From SIG673 sp964520875 (GTDB taxonomy: Bacteria; Bacillota; Clostridia; Oscillospirales; CAG-272), in assembly GCA_964520875.1 (NCBI GenBank), contig CAZFQJ010000010.1, positions 1-22,278 of the forward strand: DNA of 22,278 nt. The letters run 5' to 3'. Positions 1-6,413 of the stretch are shown here, one piece after another (the stretch's first letter is position 1; every line of letters begins with the position of its first letter). The translations under genes and the position numbers were made by a program. Below the pieces are notes generated by a model. That model did no database searches. It was given only the letters and a program-made list of their open reading frames with translations, and was not told the origin of the DNA.

Positions 1-384
1 AACGTTACCGTGCGCGCGGGCGCCATAACCACAAAGACCACCGCAGACAACCTACGTCTCGTCTCGGAAAAACAGGTAAAAGCCGAAAAAGCAAAGAAGA
101 AGGGCGCGGTCACGCGGACGCTCGCGCAAAAGACGTTCAAAGCGGAGATAGATCTGCGCGGAATGACGGGAGACGAAGCCTGGTTTGCGGTAGATAAATA
201 CCTCGACGACGCTCTCATGGCAGGCGTAAAGAGCGTAACACTCGTTCACGGCAAGGGCACGGGAGCGCTCAGAACGGCGCTCTGGAAATACCTTAAAGCC
301 GACAAACGTGTAGCCGAATTCCGTGCCGGAATGTACGGAGAAGGAGACTACGGAGTAACCGTCGTGGAGGTTGAACACCCGTAA
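1..384 (+). CDS. mutS2: Endonuclease MutS2, C-terminal Smr domain (5' end outside the window)
   Basis: Only the last 127 codons are visible; the reading frame is open from base 1 and ends with TAA at 382-384. The visible part starts with a short basic linker (KAEKAKKKG) followed by a complete Smr domain, recognised by EIDLRGMTGDEA (the DLRG motif), a helix VDKYLDDALMAG, the strand SVTLVHGKGTGALR (the HGxG motif) and the closing GEGDYGVTVVE. MutS2 proteins consist of a MutS-like clamp/ATPase and this C-terminal Smr nuclease. In Firmicutes they act on collided ribosomes or branched DNA; which role applies here cannot be judged from the fragment. A stand-alone Smr protein is not excluded, but the frame is open to the window edge and the basic linker fits MutS2. 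A weak terminator-like hairpin follows. Confidence 0.88.
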   Translation, partial: NVTVRAGAITTKTTADNLRLVSEKQVKAEKAKKKGAVTRTLAQKTFKAEIDLRGMTGDEAWFAVDKYLDDALMAGVKSVTLVHGKGTGALRTALWKYLKADKRVAEFRAGMYGEGDYGVTVVEVEHP

Positions 385-394
385 AAAGGCACTT

Positions 395-427
395 ACGTCG
401 CTTTTTGGCACCCTCGGCGTTTTTTTA
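395..427 (+). terminator. Possible intrinsic terminator after mutS2
   Basis: ACGTCG at 395-400 can pair with CGGCGT at 415-420 (one U.G pair), leaving a 14-base loop, and a run of T follows at 420-426. The stem is short, so termination may be inefficient. It sits just before the rhamnose promoter, where a terminator would be expected. Confidence 0.4.
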
Positions 428-431
428 GGAC

Positions 432-460
432 TTGACGGCACGCACCGTTTAAGATATAAT
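432..460 (+). promoter_or_regulatory. Sigma-A-type promoter of the rhamnose operon
   Basis: TTGACG at 432-437 and a perfect TATAAT at 455-460 are separated by exactly 17 bp. Transcription would begin near 467, giving a leader of about 25 bases ahead of the first gene. The spacer and the end of the -35 box hold an imperfect palindrome with a central CG (ACGG at 435-438, CCGT at 445-448), a shape typical of LacI-family operators. That reading is inference. Confidence 0.8.
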
Positions 461-492
461 CATATTAACAAGTACACGAAAGGAACTTCATC

Positions 493-1353
493 ATGGCAAA
501 ATTTGAACTCAGCGCTTTCACAGACGAATATTCTCAGGACTTCGCAAAACAGATAGAAGGAATGAAAAAACACGGTATAAAGTATACCGAGATCAGAGGC
601 GTAAACGAAAAGAACATTTCCGAGATAACGCTTGACGAGGCTAAGGAAGTAAAAAAGATGCTCGATTCCGAGGGACTCGGAGTTTGGTCGATAGGCTCTC
701 CTCTCGGTAAGATAAAGCTTACCGACGATATAGATAAGCATATAGACCTCACAAAACACGTCTGCGAGGTAGCGAACGTACTCGGTACCGAAAGGATACG
801 CGCGTTCTCCTTCTACGTTCCCGATACGTCGAACATCGCTCCTTACAGAACTCAGGTATTCGATTGGATGGGAAGAATGCTCGAAGCCTCCAAGCCTTAC
901 GGCACCGTGCTCTGCCATGAAAACGAAAAGGGCATATACGGCGAAAAGACCGAGGGCTGCGTTGATATTCTCAACTATTTCGGAGATGGCTACAAATGCA
1001 TATTCGACCCCGCAAACTTCGTTCAGGCCGATGTTACTACTTATCCCGACGCATTCTCGGCACTCGGAGACCGTATATATTACATGCATATAAAGGATTG
1101 TCTTGCCGATAAATCCGTAGTTCCCGCAGGAAACGGTATAGGCATGATACCCGAGATACTTCGTGAGCTTAACAAGCGCGAGGGCACTCTCGTTCTCACC
1201 ATAGAGCCTCACCTCCGCGTGTTCTCCGGCCTTGAAAAGCTTGAGGAGTCCGGTAACACCACCGAGATCAAGAACAGTTATGCAACGAGCGAGGAAGCAT
1301 TCGCTGCCGCCGTATCCGCGATCAAGTCCGTAATAGCTTCCGTAACAAAATAA
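493..1353 (+). CDS. Sugar phosphate isomerase/epimerase-like TIM-barrel protein
   Basis: This 286-residue protein belongs to the xylose isomerase-like TIM-barrel (AP endonuclease 2) superfamily. Metal-ligand positions typical of that fold are visible in order: a Glu in CHENEKG, an Asp in IFDPANFVQAD, a His in YYMHIKDC and a Glu in LTIEPHLR. No signal peptide or membrane segment is seen, so it should be cytosolic. The start ATG is preceded by AAAGGA at suitable spacing. It is the first gene of the operon with rhaB (29-base gap) and rhaA, so its substrate is probably rhamnose-related or another sugar entering the same route. The exact reaction (isomerase, epimerase or a related activity) cannot be read from the sequence. 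It is not rhamnose isomerase itself, which is encoded at 2882-4135. Confidence 0.82.
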   Translation: MAKFELSAFTDEYSQDFAKQIEGMKKHGIKYTEIRGVNEKNISEITLDEAKEVKKMLDSEGLGVWSIGSPLGKIKLTDDIDKHIDLTKHVCEVANVLGTERIRAFSFYVPDTSNIAPYRTQVFDWMGRMLEASKPYGTVLCHENEKGIYGEKTEGCVDILNYFGDGYKCIFDPANFVQADVTTYPDAFSALGDRIYYMHIKDCLADKSVVPAGNGIGMIPEILRELNKREGTLVLTIEPHLRVFSGLEKLEESGNTTEIKNSYATSEEAFAAAVSAIKSVIASVTK

Positions 1354-1382
1354 AAAACAAAAAAAGAAAGGAAGCCTACCGT

Positions 1383-2855
1383 ATGTCAGAATTAAAAATG
1401 CTTGCGATAGACCTCGGCGCCACGAGCGGAAGAGGTATAATAGGTTCGTTCGACGGAAGCAAGCTCCGTCTTGAAGAGAACCACCGTTTCGACGACAGTT
1501 CATCTTATATAGCCGGCACCCTGCAATGGAACATAATCGATATATACGAAAATATCAAGACCGCGATAAAGCTTGCCGGTAAAGACATAAAGAGTATAGG
1601 CATAGACACTTGGGGCGTAGACTACGGTCTCATAGGTCCGGACGGCAGACTTGTAAGCAGTCCGGTAAACTACCGCGACTGCCGTACCGACGGAATGATC
1701 GAATATGCCGAAAGATTCATGTCGAAAAAGGATCTTTACTCCGCCACCGGAATACAGTTCATGAATTTCAATACGATCTATCAGCTCGTTTCCGAAATGA
1801 AGAACAATCCGAAGCTCCTTGACAGCGCGTCCTCTCTTTTGATGATACCGGATCTTCTGAATTACTTTCTTACCGGCGTAAAGCTTAACGAATACACCAA
1901 CGCGACTACCGGAGCGATAGTTGACGCAAAGACCGGAAAATGGGCGTATGACGTCCTCGAAAAGCACGGAATCCCCACTCACATCCTCGGTCAGTTGGTA
2001 AATCCCGGAACCAAGGTCGGAAAGCTTACAAGATCGGTAATGTCGGAGATCGGAGATATAGACGCAGACGTAGTTACGGTCGCTTCTCACGATACCGCCT
2101 CCGCCATAATGGCAGTTCCCGCAAAGGGCGACGACTTCGTCTACATAAGCTCCGGAACATGGTCTCTTATGGGAACCGAACTTCGTTCTCCCCTTATATC
2201 CGATAAGTCGCTCGAATACGCGTTCACGAACGAGGGCGGAGCCGAAGGACGTATCTGCTTCCTCAAAAATATAATGGGACTCTGGATACATACGGAATGC
2301 CGCAGAGACTTTGCCCGCGCGGACGGATTTAAGACCTCCTACGACGATCTCGCGGAAATGGGCGCAAAGAGCGAGCCCATGCGCTCCATTATAAATCCCG
2401 ACGACGTCATATTCACTCCTCCCGGAAATATGACGGGCAGGATAGCCGACTACTGCAAGCGCACCGGTCAGCCCGTTCCCGAAACGAAGGGACAGTTCGT
2501 TCGCTGCGTATTCGACAGTCTTGCGCTTCGTTACCGCGACACGCTGAACAAGATAGACGCAATGTCTGGCAAAAAGACTCCGTTTATAAACATAATAGGC
2601 GGCGGTTCGAAGGAGACGCTCCTCTGTCAATATACGGCGGACGCCTGCGGAATCCCCGTATACGCCGGACCGAGCGAAGCCACCGCGATAGGAAACCTCG
2701 CGTCTCAGGCGATAGCCGCGGGAGAGCTTAAGGACCTTGCCGAAGCAAGAGAAATGGTACGTTCCTCGTTTGACGTCGCTTGCTACGAGCCGGATCTCGC
2801 CTCAAAAGCGATATGGGACGAGGGCTACGAACGCTTCCTTGAACTTACAAAGTAA
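1383..2855 (+). CDS. rhaB: Rhamnulokinase
   Basis: This 490-residue FGGY-family kinase phosphorylates L-rhamnulose at the expense of ATP to give L-rhamnulose 1-phosphate. The N-terminal phosphate-binding motif DLGATSGRG (residues 10-18) is the form characteristic of rhamnulokinases; IGIDTWGVDYGL, a catalytic-type Asp in ASHDTASA near residue 236, ISSGTWSLMG and the C-terminal ATP-site motif NIIGGGSKE follow in the usual order. The length matches the family. The start ATG has an upstream GAAAGGAAG ribosome binding site. It lies between the TIM-barrel gene and rhaA, with gaps of 29 and 26 bases, consistent with one transcript. Because rhaA lies directly downstream, other FGGY substrates such as fuculose or xylulose are unlikely. 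Confidence 0.95.
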   Translation: MSELKMLAIDLGATSGRGIIGSFDGSKLRLEENHRFDDSSSYIAGTLQWNIIDIYENIKTAIKLAGKDIKSIGIDTWGVDYGLIGPDGRLVSSPVNYRDCRTDGMIEYAERFMSKKDLYSATGIQFMNFNTIYQLVSEMKNNPKLLDSASSLLMIPDLLNYFLTGVKLNEYTNATTGAIVDAKTGKWAYDVLEKHGIPTHILGQLVNPGTKVGKLTRSVMSEIGDIDADVVTVASHDTASAIMAVPAKGDDFVYISSGTWSLMGTELRSPLISDKSLEYAFTNEGGAEGRICFLKNIMGLWIHTECRRDFARADGFKTSYDDLAEMGAKSEPMRSIINPDDVIFTPPGNMTGRIADYCKRTGQPVPETKGQFVRCVFDSLALRYRDTLNKIDAMSGKKTPFINIIGGGSKETLLCQYTADACGIPVYAGPSEATAIGNLASQAIAAGELKDLAEAREMVRSSFDVACYEPDLASKAIWDEGYERFLELTK

Positions 2856-2881
2856 TAAAAGATCTGAAAGGATATAACGAA

Positions 2882-4135
2882 ATGGATAACAAGAAAATGT
2901 ACGAAGCCGCAAAGGAGATATACGCTTCTTACGGCGTTGATACGGACAAGGCAATGGAGCTTGTCGCAAGCATACCGGTATCGATGCATTGTTGGCAGGG
3001 CGACGACGTAGGAGGCTTCGAAAACCCGAACGGAGATCTTACGGGCGGTATACAGGTAACAGGTAATTACCCCGGAAAGGCGAGAAATCTTACAGAGCTT
3101 CGCGCCGACTTTGATAAGGCGGCTTCGCTCATACCCGGTAAGAAGAGAATAAATCTTCACGCCATATATCTCGATTCCGACGGCGAGACCGTCAGCCGCG
3201 AAAAGATCCAGCCTAAGCATTTTGATTCTTGGATCGACTGGGCAAAGGAAAGAGATTACGGTATAGACTACAATCCCACCTGCTTTTCACACCCCATGAG
3301 CTCCGACGGACTCACCATAAGCCACCCTGATAAGGCGATCCGCGATTTTTGGATAGAGCATTGCATAGGTTCAAGAAAGATAGCCGCTTACATAGGCGAA
3401 AAGCTCGGCAATACGGTAATCACGAACTTCTGGATGCCCGACGGCTATAAGGATATTCCCGCCGACCGTTACGGAGCGCGCCTTCGCATGAAGGAGTCTT
3501 ACGACGAGATATTTAAGGAAAAGATAGACGAAAGATTCAACAAGGATTCGATCGAAAGCAAGGTATTCGGTATAGGCGCGGAGAGCTGCACTATGGGATC
3601 GGGCGAATTTTGTCTCGGATATGCCGCCAAAAACGGCAAGCTCCTTACGCTCGATACCGGTCACTTCCACCCGACCGAGGTAGTTTCCGACAAGATCTCC
3701 TCCACGCTTCTCTTCCTTGACGAGATACTGCTCCACGTTTCCCGCCCCGTCCATTGGGACTCCGACCACGTAGTCATATACGACGACGAGCTCCGCGCGA
3801 TCGCCTGCGAGATATTCAGAGGCGGATTTACGGACAGAGTACATATAGGTCTCGATTTCTTCGACGGCTCCATAAACAGAATAGCCGCATGGACGATAGG
3901 TACGCGTTCTATGCAGAAGGCTATGCTCTATGCCGCTCTTGAGCCTTCGGCTAAGCTCCGCGAGCTTGAGGAGAGCGGAGATTATACTTCAAGACTTGCC
4001 CTCATGGAAGAGCTTAAAACCCTTCCCTTCTCCGCCGTATGGGATATGTACTGCGAAAAAGAAGGCGTACCGGTACGTTCCGAATGGCTTAACGAGGTCA
4101 AGGCATACGAAAAGAACGTTCTTTCCGCAAGATAA
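2882..4135 (+). CDS. rhaA: L-rhamnose isomerase
   Basis: This 417-residue enzyme interconverts L-rhamnose and L-rhamnulose, the substrate of the kinase encoded just upstream. Family segments are clear: VSIPVSMHCWQGDDVGGFE near the N-terminus, NPTCFSHP, NFWMPDGYKDIPADR, LDTGHFHPTE and the metal-site region IGLDFFDGSINRIAAW followed by GTRSMQKAML. The length matches the Firmicutes/E. coli RhaA family. The ribosome binding site AAAGGATA lies 7-8 bases ahead of the ATG. It is probably the last enzyme gene of the operon; no rhamnulose-1-phosphate aldolase (rhaD) or mutarotase (rhaM) follows, so the rest of the pathway must lie elsewhere or differ. Confidence 0.96.
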   Translation: MDNKKMYEAAKEIYASYGVDTDKAMELVASIPVSMHCWQGDDVGGFENPNGDLTGGIQVTGNYPGKARNLTELRADFDKAASLIPGKKRINLHAIYLDSDGETVSREKIQPKHFDSWIDWAKERDYGIDYNPTCFSHPMSSDGLTISHPDKAIRDFWIEHCIGSRKIAAYIGEKLGNTVITNFWMPDGYKDIPADRYGARLRMKESYDEIFKEKIDERFNKDSIESKVFGIGAESCTMGSGEFCLGYAAKNGKLLTLDTGHFHPTEVVSDKISSTLLFLDEILLHVSRPVHWDSDHVVIYDDELRAIACEIFRGGFTDRVHIGLDFFDGSINRIAAWTIGTRSMQKAMLYAALEPSAKLRELEESGDYTSRLALMEELKTLPFSAVWDMYCEKEGVPVRSEWLNEVKAYEKNVLSAR

Positions 4136-4165
4136 AGATCAAAAACACATTTTCACTTAAAAACA

Positions 4166-4171
4166 TATAAT
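4166..4171 (+). promoter_or_regulatory. Possible -10 box ahead of the HPr-like gene
   Basis: A TATAAT hexamer lies in an AT-rich stretch between rhaA and the small gene, but no convincing -35 hexamer is found 16-18 bp upstream. It may be an internal promoter that lets the HPr-like gene be expressed independently of rhamnose; weak evidence. Confidence 0.3.
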
Positions 4172-4196
4172 TAAAATTATTAAGGAGGACTTTAAA

Positions 4197-4415
4197 ATGA
4201 AGGTACGTATAGAACTTAACACAATGACCGACGTCACTAACTTTGTTTCCGTTGTATCCGCTCAGCCGGGTCAGGTATTCTTAAGCGACGGAAAACGTCA
4301 GCAGATCTGCGCTAAGTCTCAGCTCGGAGCTATCCTCGCAAAAATGGAATGGGAAGAGATATACTGCGTAAGCGAAGACGACATCAGCGGCAGCATTGTT
4401 CAATGGATCGTGTGA
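4197..4415 (+). CDS. HPr/Crh-like small protein without the phosphorylatable histidine
   Basis: This 72-residue protein resembles HPr, the phosphocarrier of the sugar phosphotransferase system, in its C-terminal two thirds. FLSDGKRQQICAKSQLGAIL aligns with the HPr segment that carries the regulatory serine (NGKxVxxKSIMGVM), putting Ser41 at the position of HPr Ser46. The N-terminal region, which in HPr carries the GxHARPA active-site loop, here reads NTMTDVTNFVSVV, and the whole protein contains no histidine. It therefore cannot carry phosphate from enzyme I in the classical way and is closer in logic to Crh, which keeps only the serine. A very strong AAGGAGGA ribosome binding site precedes the ATG. 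It follows rhaA by 61 bases and ends before a strong terminator. Function in carbon catabolite control is inference; whether Ser41 is phosphorylated is unknown. Confidence 0.7.
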   Translation: MKVRIELNTMTDVTNFVSVVSAQPGQVFLSDGKRQQICAKSQLGAILAKMEWEEIYCVSEDDISGSIVQWIV

Positions 4416-4440
4416 TCGTATGATCACGGCAAAACGATAA

Positions 4441-4472
4441 AAAATACGGAGCTTAAAAGCTCCGTATTTTTT
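4441..4472. terminator. Bidirectional intrinsic terminator
   Basis: A perfect 13-bp inverted repeat (AAAATACGGAGCT at 4441-4453 and AGCTCCGTATTTT at 4458-4470) encloses a 4-base TAAA loop and is flanked by A-rich and T-rich runs on either side. It lies between the converging HPr-like gene and the DUF2238-like gene and can serve both. Confidence 0.93.
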
Positions 4473-4475
4473 ATT

Positions 4476-5405
4476 TCAACCTTCTTCTTTCGGGACTTCC
4501 GCGTCCTCTTCTTTTTGCGCGCCTTCGCCTGTTTTGTTATCCTTCGGCTCGTTCCGAGCTTCGTCGGCATCGGAAGTGTTTTCCTCTTTTCCGTCACCTT
4601 CAACGAGCACCGGTATGAACTGCTTCGCTATCGCGCCCTTACCGCGCTTCTTTATATAGAAGAAGCCGATAACGCTGAATACCACCGCGCCGATAAAATT
4701 AACGAAAAGATCCTTCATGGTATCGACGATACCCACGTCAAGGTACCCGTTTACCGTGTATACTCTGCCGTCCGCGGTCTCAATAGTCGAACCGATTATC
4801 TCACCTATGTATTGCGGCGAATTTCCGCCCGTCGGATCGAAATTCACGCTTCCGAAATGGTATATTATCGTATCCTTTTGCATATCGAGATTGAAAAGAG
4901 AATCCATGCTGAACTCAAAAAACTCCCAAAGTACTCCGATAGTCATGGAAAAGCAGAACGCCGTCAACGCCAAAAACACAGGCGAAAGCTGGAATTTGAA
5001 TTTCGGGCTTCGGTTAAGTATATCGACAAGGCAAAATCCGAACGCTGCGAACATAAATCCGTTCACCGTGTGGAGCATGGTGTCCCAAAAAGCGTACTTT
5101 ACGTAAAATCCTTCTATCTCCCCGAGTATCTCGGCACAGAAAATGAACACGAAAGCGAGAGTTTCAAGCACTGTCGGCAATTGTATCTTGAAATTCTTCT
5201 CAACGAATGGCGGAATAAAGAAAAGTATCAGCGCCAAAAAGGCGACGAAAACACTTTCCCACCTATTCTGTATTATACATCTTATGAGCACCGCTATAAC
5301 GGCGAGCCGCAGTACGATATATACGTTAAACGAGACCTTGTCGGTCTTTATCTGTTCGACCATCGAGGTATAAAACCTTACGACGGGATTTGACTTTTTC
5401 TTCAC
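4476..5405 (-). CDS. DUF2238/YjdF-like integral membrane protein
   Basis: This 309-residue protein has about six hydrophobic segments (for example VYIVLRLAVIAVLI, VFVAFLALILFFIPPF, VLETLAFVFIFCAEIL, FLALTAFCFSMTIGV and FIGAVVFSVIGFFYI). The segment FWDTMLHTVNGFMFAAFGF followed by LVDILN and later VLWEFFEFSMD matches the conserved core of DUF2238-type membrane proteins. Their molecular function is unknown. The last 45 or so residues form a hydrophilic, Glu/Lys/Asp-rich, probably disordered cytoplasmic tail. The start is a GTG at 5403-5405, supported by GGAGG nine bases upstream; no better ATG lies nearby. The gene stands alone, with a terminator immediately after it. Confidence 0.75.
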   Translation of the reverse strand: MKKKSNPVVRFYTSMVEQIKTDKVSFNVYIVLRLAVIAVLIRCIIQNRWESVFVAFLALILFFIPPFVEKNFKIQLPTVLETLAFVFIFCAEILGEIEGFYVKYAFWDTMLHTVNGFMFAAFGFCLVDILNRSPKFKFQLSPVFLALTAFCFSMTIGVLWEFFEFSMDSLFNLDMQKDTIIYHFGSVNFDPTGGNSPQYIGEIIGSTIETADGRVYTVNGYLDVGIVDTMKDLFVNFIGAVVFSVIGFFYIKKRGKGAIAKQFIPVLVEGDGKEENTSDADEARNEPKDNKTGEGAQKEEDAEVPKEEG

Positions 5406-5484
5406 TTGAAAATTCCTCCATACGCCGAAAACACGTCTTAAACATTTCGCACAGTGTTATCGACAGACCGTATAAGTGACTGAT

Positions 5485-5514
5485 ATATTACCGTTTCGCT
5501 CTCTTAAAAAACAA
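5485..5514 (-). promoter_or_regulatory. Possible promoter of the membrane protein gene
   Basis: On the minus strand, TTGTTT (complement of 5509-5514) and TAATAT (complement of 5485-5490) are 18 bp apart, about 80 bases ahead of the GTG start. It is a mediocre match, reported because the gene needs a start site between it and the upstream toxin-antitoxin module. Confidence 0.35.
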
Positions 5515-5530
5515 GCTTTTCTTACCGGAT

Positions 5531-5764
5531 TTATCTGTTTGCGGGAACAAATTCTAACTTAAGCCTCATTCCCATTCCCTCAGCAAGACGTTTCAAGGTA
5601 CGCAAAGAGGGATTGGCATTACCGTTTTCCAGCTTACTGATATCGGCTTGTGCGATCCCCGTGACCTCGGACAACTCTTTTTGAGTCATGCCGGACACAC
5701 GTCTCGCATCTATCAACGCTTTAACGATTTCGGATATTTCAAGCATACAGGCAGTATTATTCAT
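5531..5764 (-). CDS. XRE-family helix-turn-helix antitoxin/regulator
   Basis: This 77-residue protein contains one HTH_3/XRE domain: IVKALIDARRVSGMTQKELS, EVTGIAQADISKLENG and NANPSLRTLKRLAEGMGMRL follow the Cro/C1 pattern. It is probably the DNA-binding component of the toxin-antitoxin module. I chose the ATG at 5762-5764 rather than the in-frame start 48 bases upstream. The ATG at 5764 overlaps the stop of the preceding gene by 8 bases, which fits translational coupling, and the longer version would run deep into the upstream gene with an unconserved-looking extension. Third gene of the operon; it likely binds the palindrome in the promoter spacer at 6306-6321 (inference). Confidence 0.85.
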   Translation of the reverse strand: MNNTACMLEISEIVKALIDARRVSGMTQKELSEVTGIAQADISKLENGNANPSLRTLKRLAEGMGMRLKLEFVPANR

Positions 5765-5975
5765 CTGTACCGATACTCTCCCAGTCGATTTCGTTCTCAT
5801 CAACATAACCACTATTCTCTGCGTTCTCTATTCTCTTTGCTTCCTCGGCGGTCACCTTGGTAAAATCGGGATCCCAGGCAAGGACCAGTTTCTTAATAAA
5901 TTCGTAAGCAAACGCTCTATCCGCTTCCGGCAGAATATCCATTAAACGCGCAGCTTCCATTGCGATATTTGACAT
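5757..5975 (-). CDS. Short acidic antitoxin-like protein of the RelE module
   Basis: This 72-residue protein lies between the RelE-like toxin and the XRE regulator. An N-terminal helical part (MSNIAMEAARLMDILPEADR and AYEFIKKLVLAWDPDFTK) is followed by TAEEAKRIENAENSGYVDE and a very acidic end, NEIDWESIGTDE. Small proteins of this pattern commonly accompany RelE/ParE toxins in Clostridia; the acidic C-terminus would suit wrapping around a basic toxin. I do not recognise a named antitoxin family with certainty. Its ribosome binding site GGAGGG overlaps the toxin stop codon, the gap to the toxin is 12 bases, and it overlaps the XRE gene by 8 bases, so the three should be translated together. 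Confidence 0.75.
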   Translation of the reverse strand: MSNIAMEAARLMDILPEADRAFAYEFIKKLVLAWDPDFTKVTAEEAKRIENAENSGYVDENEIDWESIGTDE

Positions 5976-5987
5976 AAAGCTCCCTCC

Positions 5988-6257
5988 TCACTTATATATA
6001 TCGCCGCGATTACCGATATCTATCACAAAAATGATCTCAACCGTTTCTTCATTCTCATATCGGTAGATAACTCTCCATGACCCGACACGAAGTCGTTTTC
6101 TTCCGTCATTATACCCTTGCATATTTTTTATATCTCCGACAGGCGGATCGAACGTAAGCCCGGTTATCGCCTCCCGAATTCTGCATATCGATTTTTTATC
6201 CAATTTCGATAAAAACTTCAGCGCGTCCTTCGAATATTTGATCTTGATATCATTCAT
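5988..6257 (-). CDS. RelE/ParE-superfamily toxin
   Basis: This 89-residue basic protein has the features of RelE-like toxins: MNDIKIKYSKDALKFLSKLD at the N-terminus, a helical hairpin with IREAITGL, the strand pair GRKRLRVGSWRVIYRYE rich in the arginines typical of mRNA-interferase members, and the end FVIDIGNRGDIYK. Members either cleave mRNA at the ribosome or, in the ParE branch, poison gyrase; the RVGSWRVIYR and IGNRGDIYK segments favour the RelE side, but this is an inference from similarity. It is the first gene of the operon, an order (toxin first) like higBA. A GGAG ribosome binding site sits 8 bases before the ATG, and the promoter lies about 45 bases upstream. Base composition here is visibly more AT-rich than in neighbouring genes, which would fit acquisition by transfer. 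Confidence 0.87.
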   Translation of the reverse strand: MNDIKIKYSKDALKFLSKLDKKSICRIREAITGLTFDPPVGDIKNMQGYNDGRKRLRVGSWRVIYRYENEETVEIIFVIDIGNRGDIYK

Positions 6258-6300
6258 TTGTTATTCTCCGTAAAAGCTAAATATTTTATCCCACACGCAT

Positions 6301-6329
6301 ATTATATAGGATTTATCCTATTTTGTCAA
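6301..6329 (-). promoter_or_regulatory. Consensus promoter with embedded operator for the toxin-antitoxin operon
   Basis: Read on the minus strand, TTGACA (complement of 6324-6329) and TATAAT (complement of 6301-6306) are both exact consensus, 17 bp apart. The spacer is almost entirely a palindrome, ATAGGAT-TT-ATCCTAT at 6306-6321, which overlaps the first base of the -10 box. A regulator bound there would block RNA polymerase directly; the XRE protein of the same operon is the natural candidate (inference). Confidence 0.88.
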
Positions 6330-6413
6330 TAGATTTTCAAAATATTTTCGGAAAGATAATATAAGATCATATGCCGACATAAGAGCTGAAAACGATACAA
6401 GTCACACGTCAAT

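Noticed and set aside
460..1503. Long open frame of 347 codons on the minus strand across the TIM-barrel gene.
   Set aside because: It mirrors a well-recognised gene on the plus strand, has no family similarity, is rich in Tyr/Cys/Arg as antisense frames here are, and lacks a ribosome binding site.
1500..2630. Open frame of 376 codons on the minus strand opposite rhaB.
   Set aside because: Antisense shadow of a confidently identified kinase; composition is atypical and no domain is recognisable.
5765..5812. Upstream in-frame start for the XRE gene (16 extra residues).
   Set aside because: The extension lies inside the preceding antitoxin-like gene and does not resemble XRE proteins; the ATG at 5762-5764 fits a coupled overlap.
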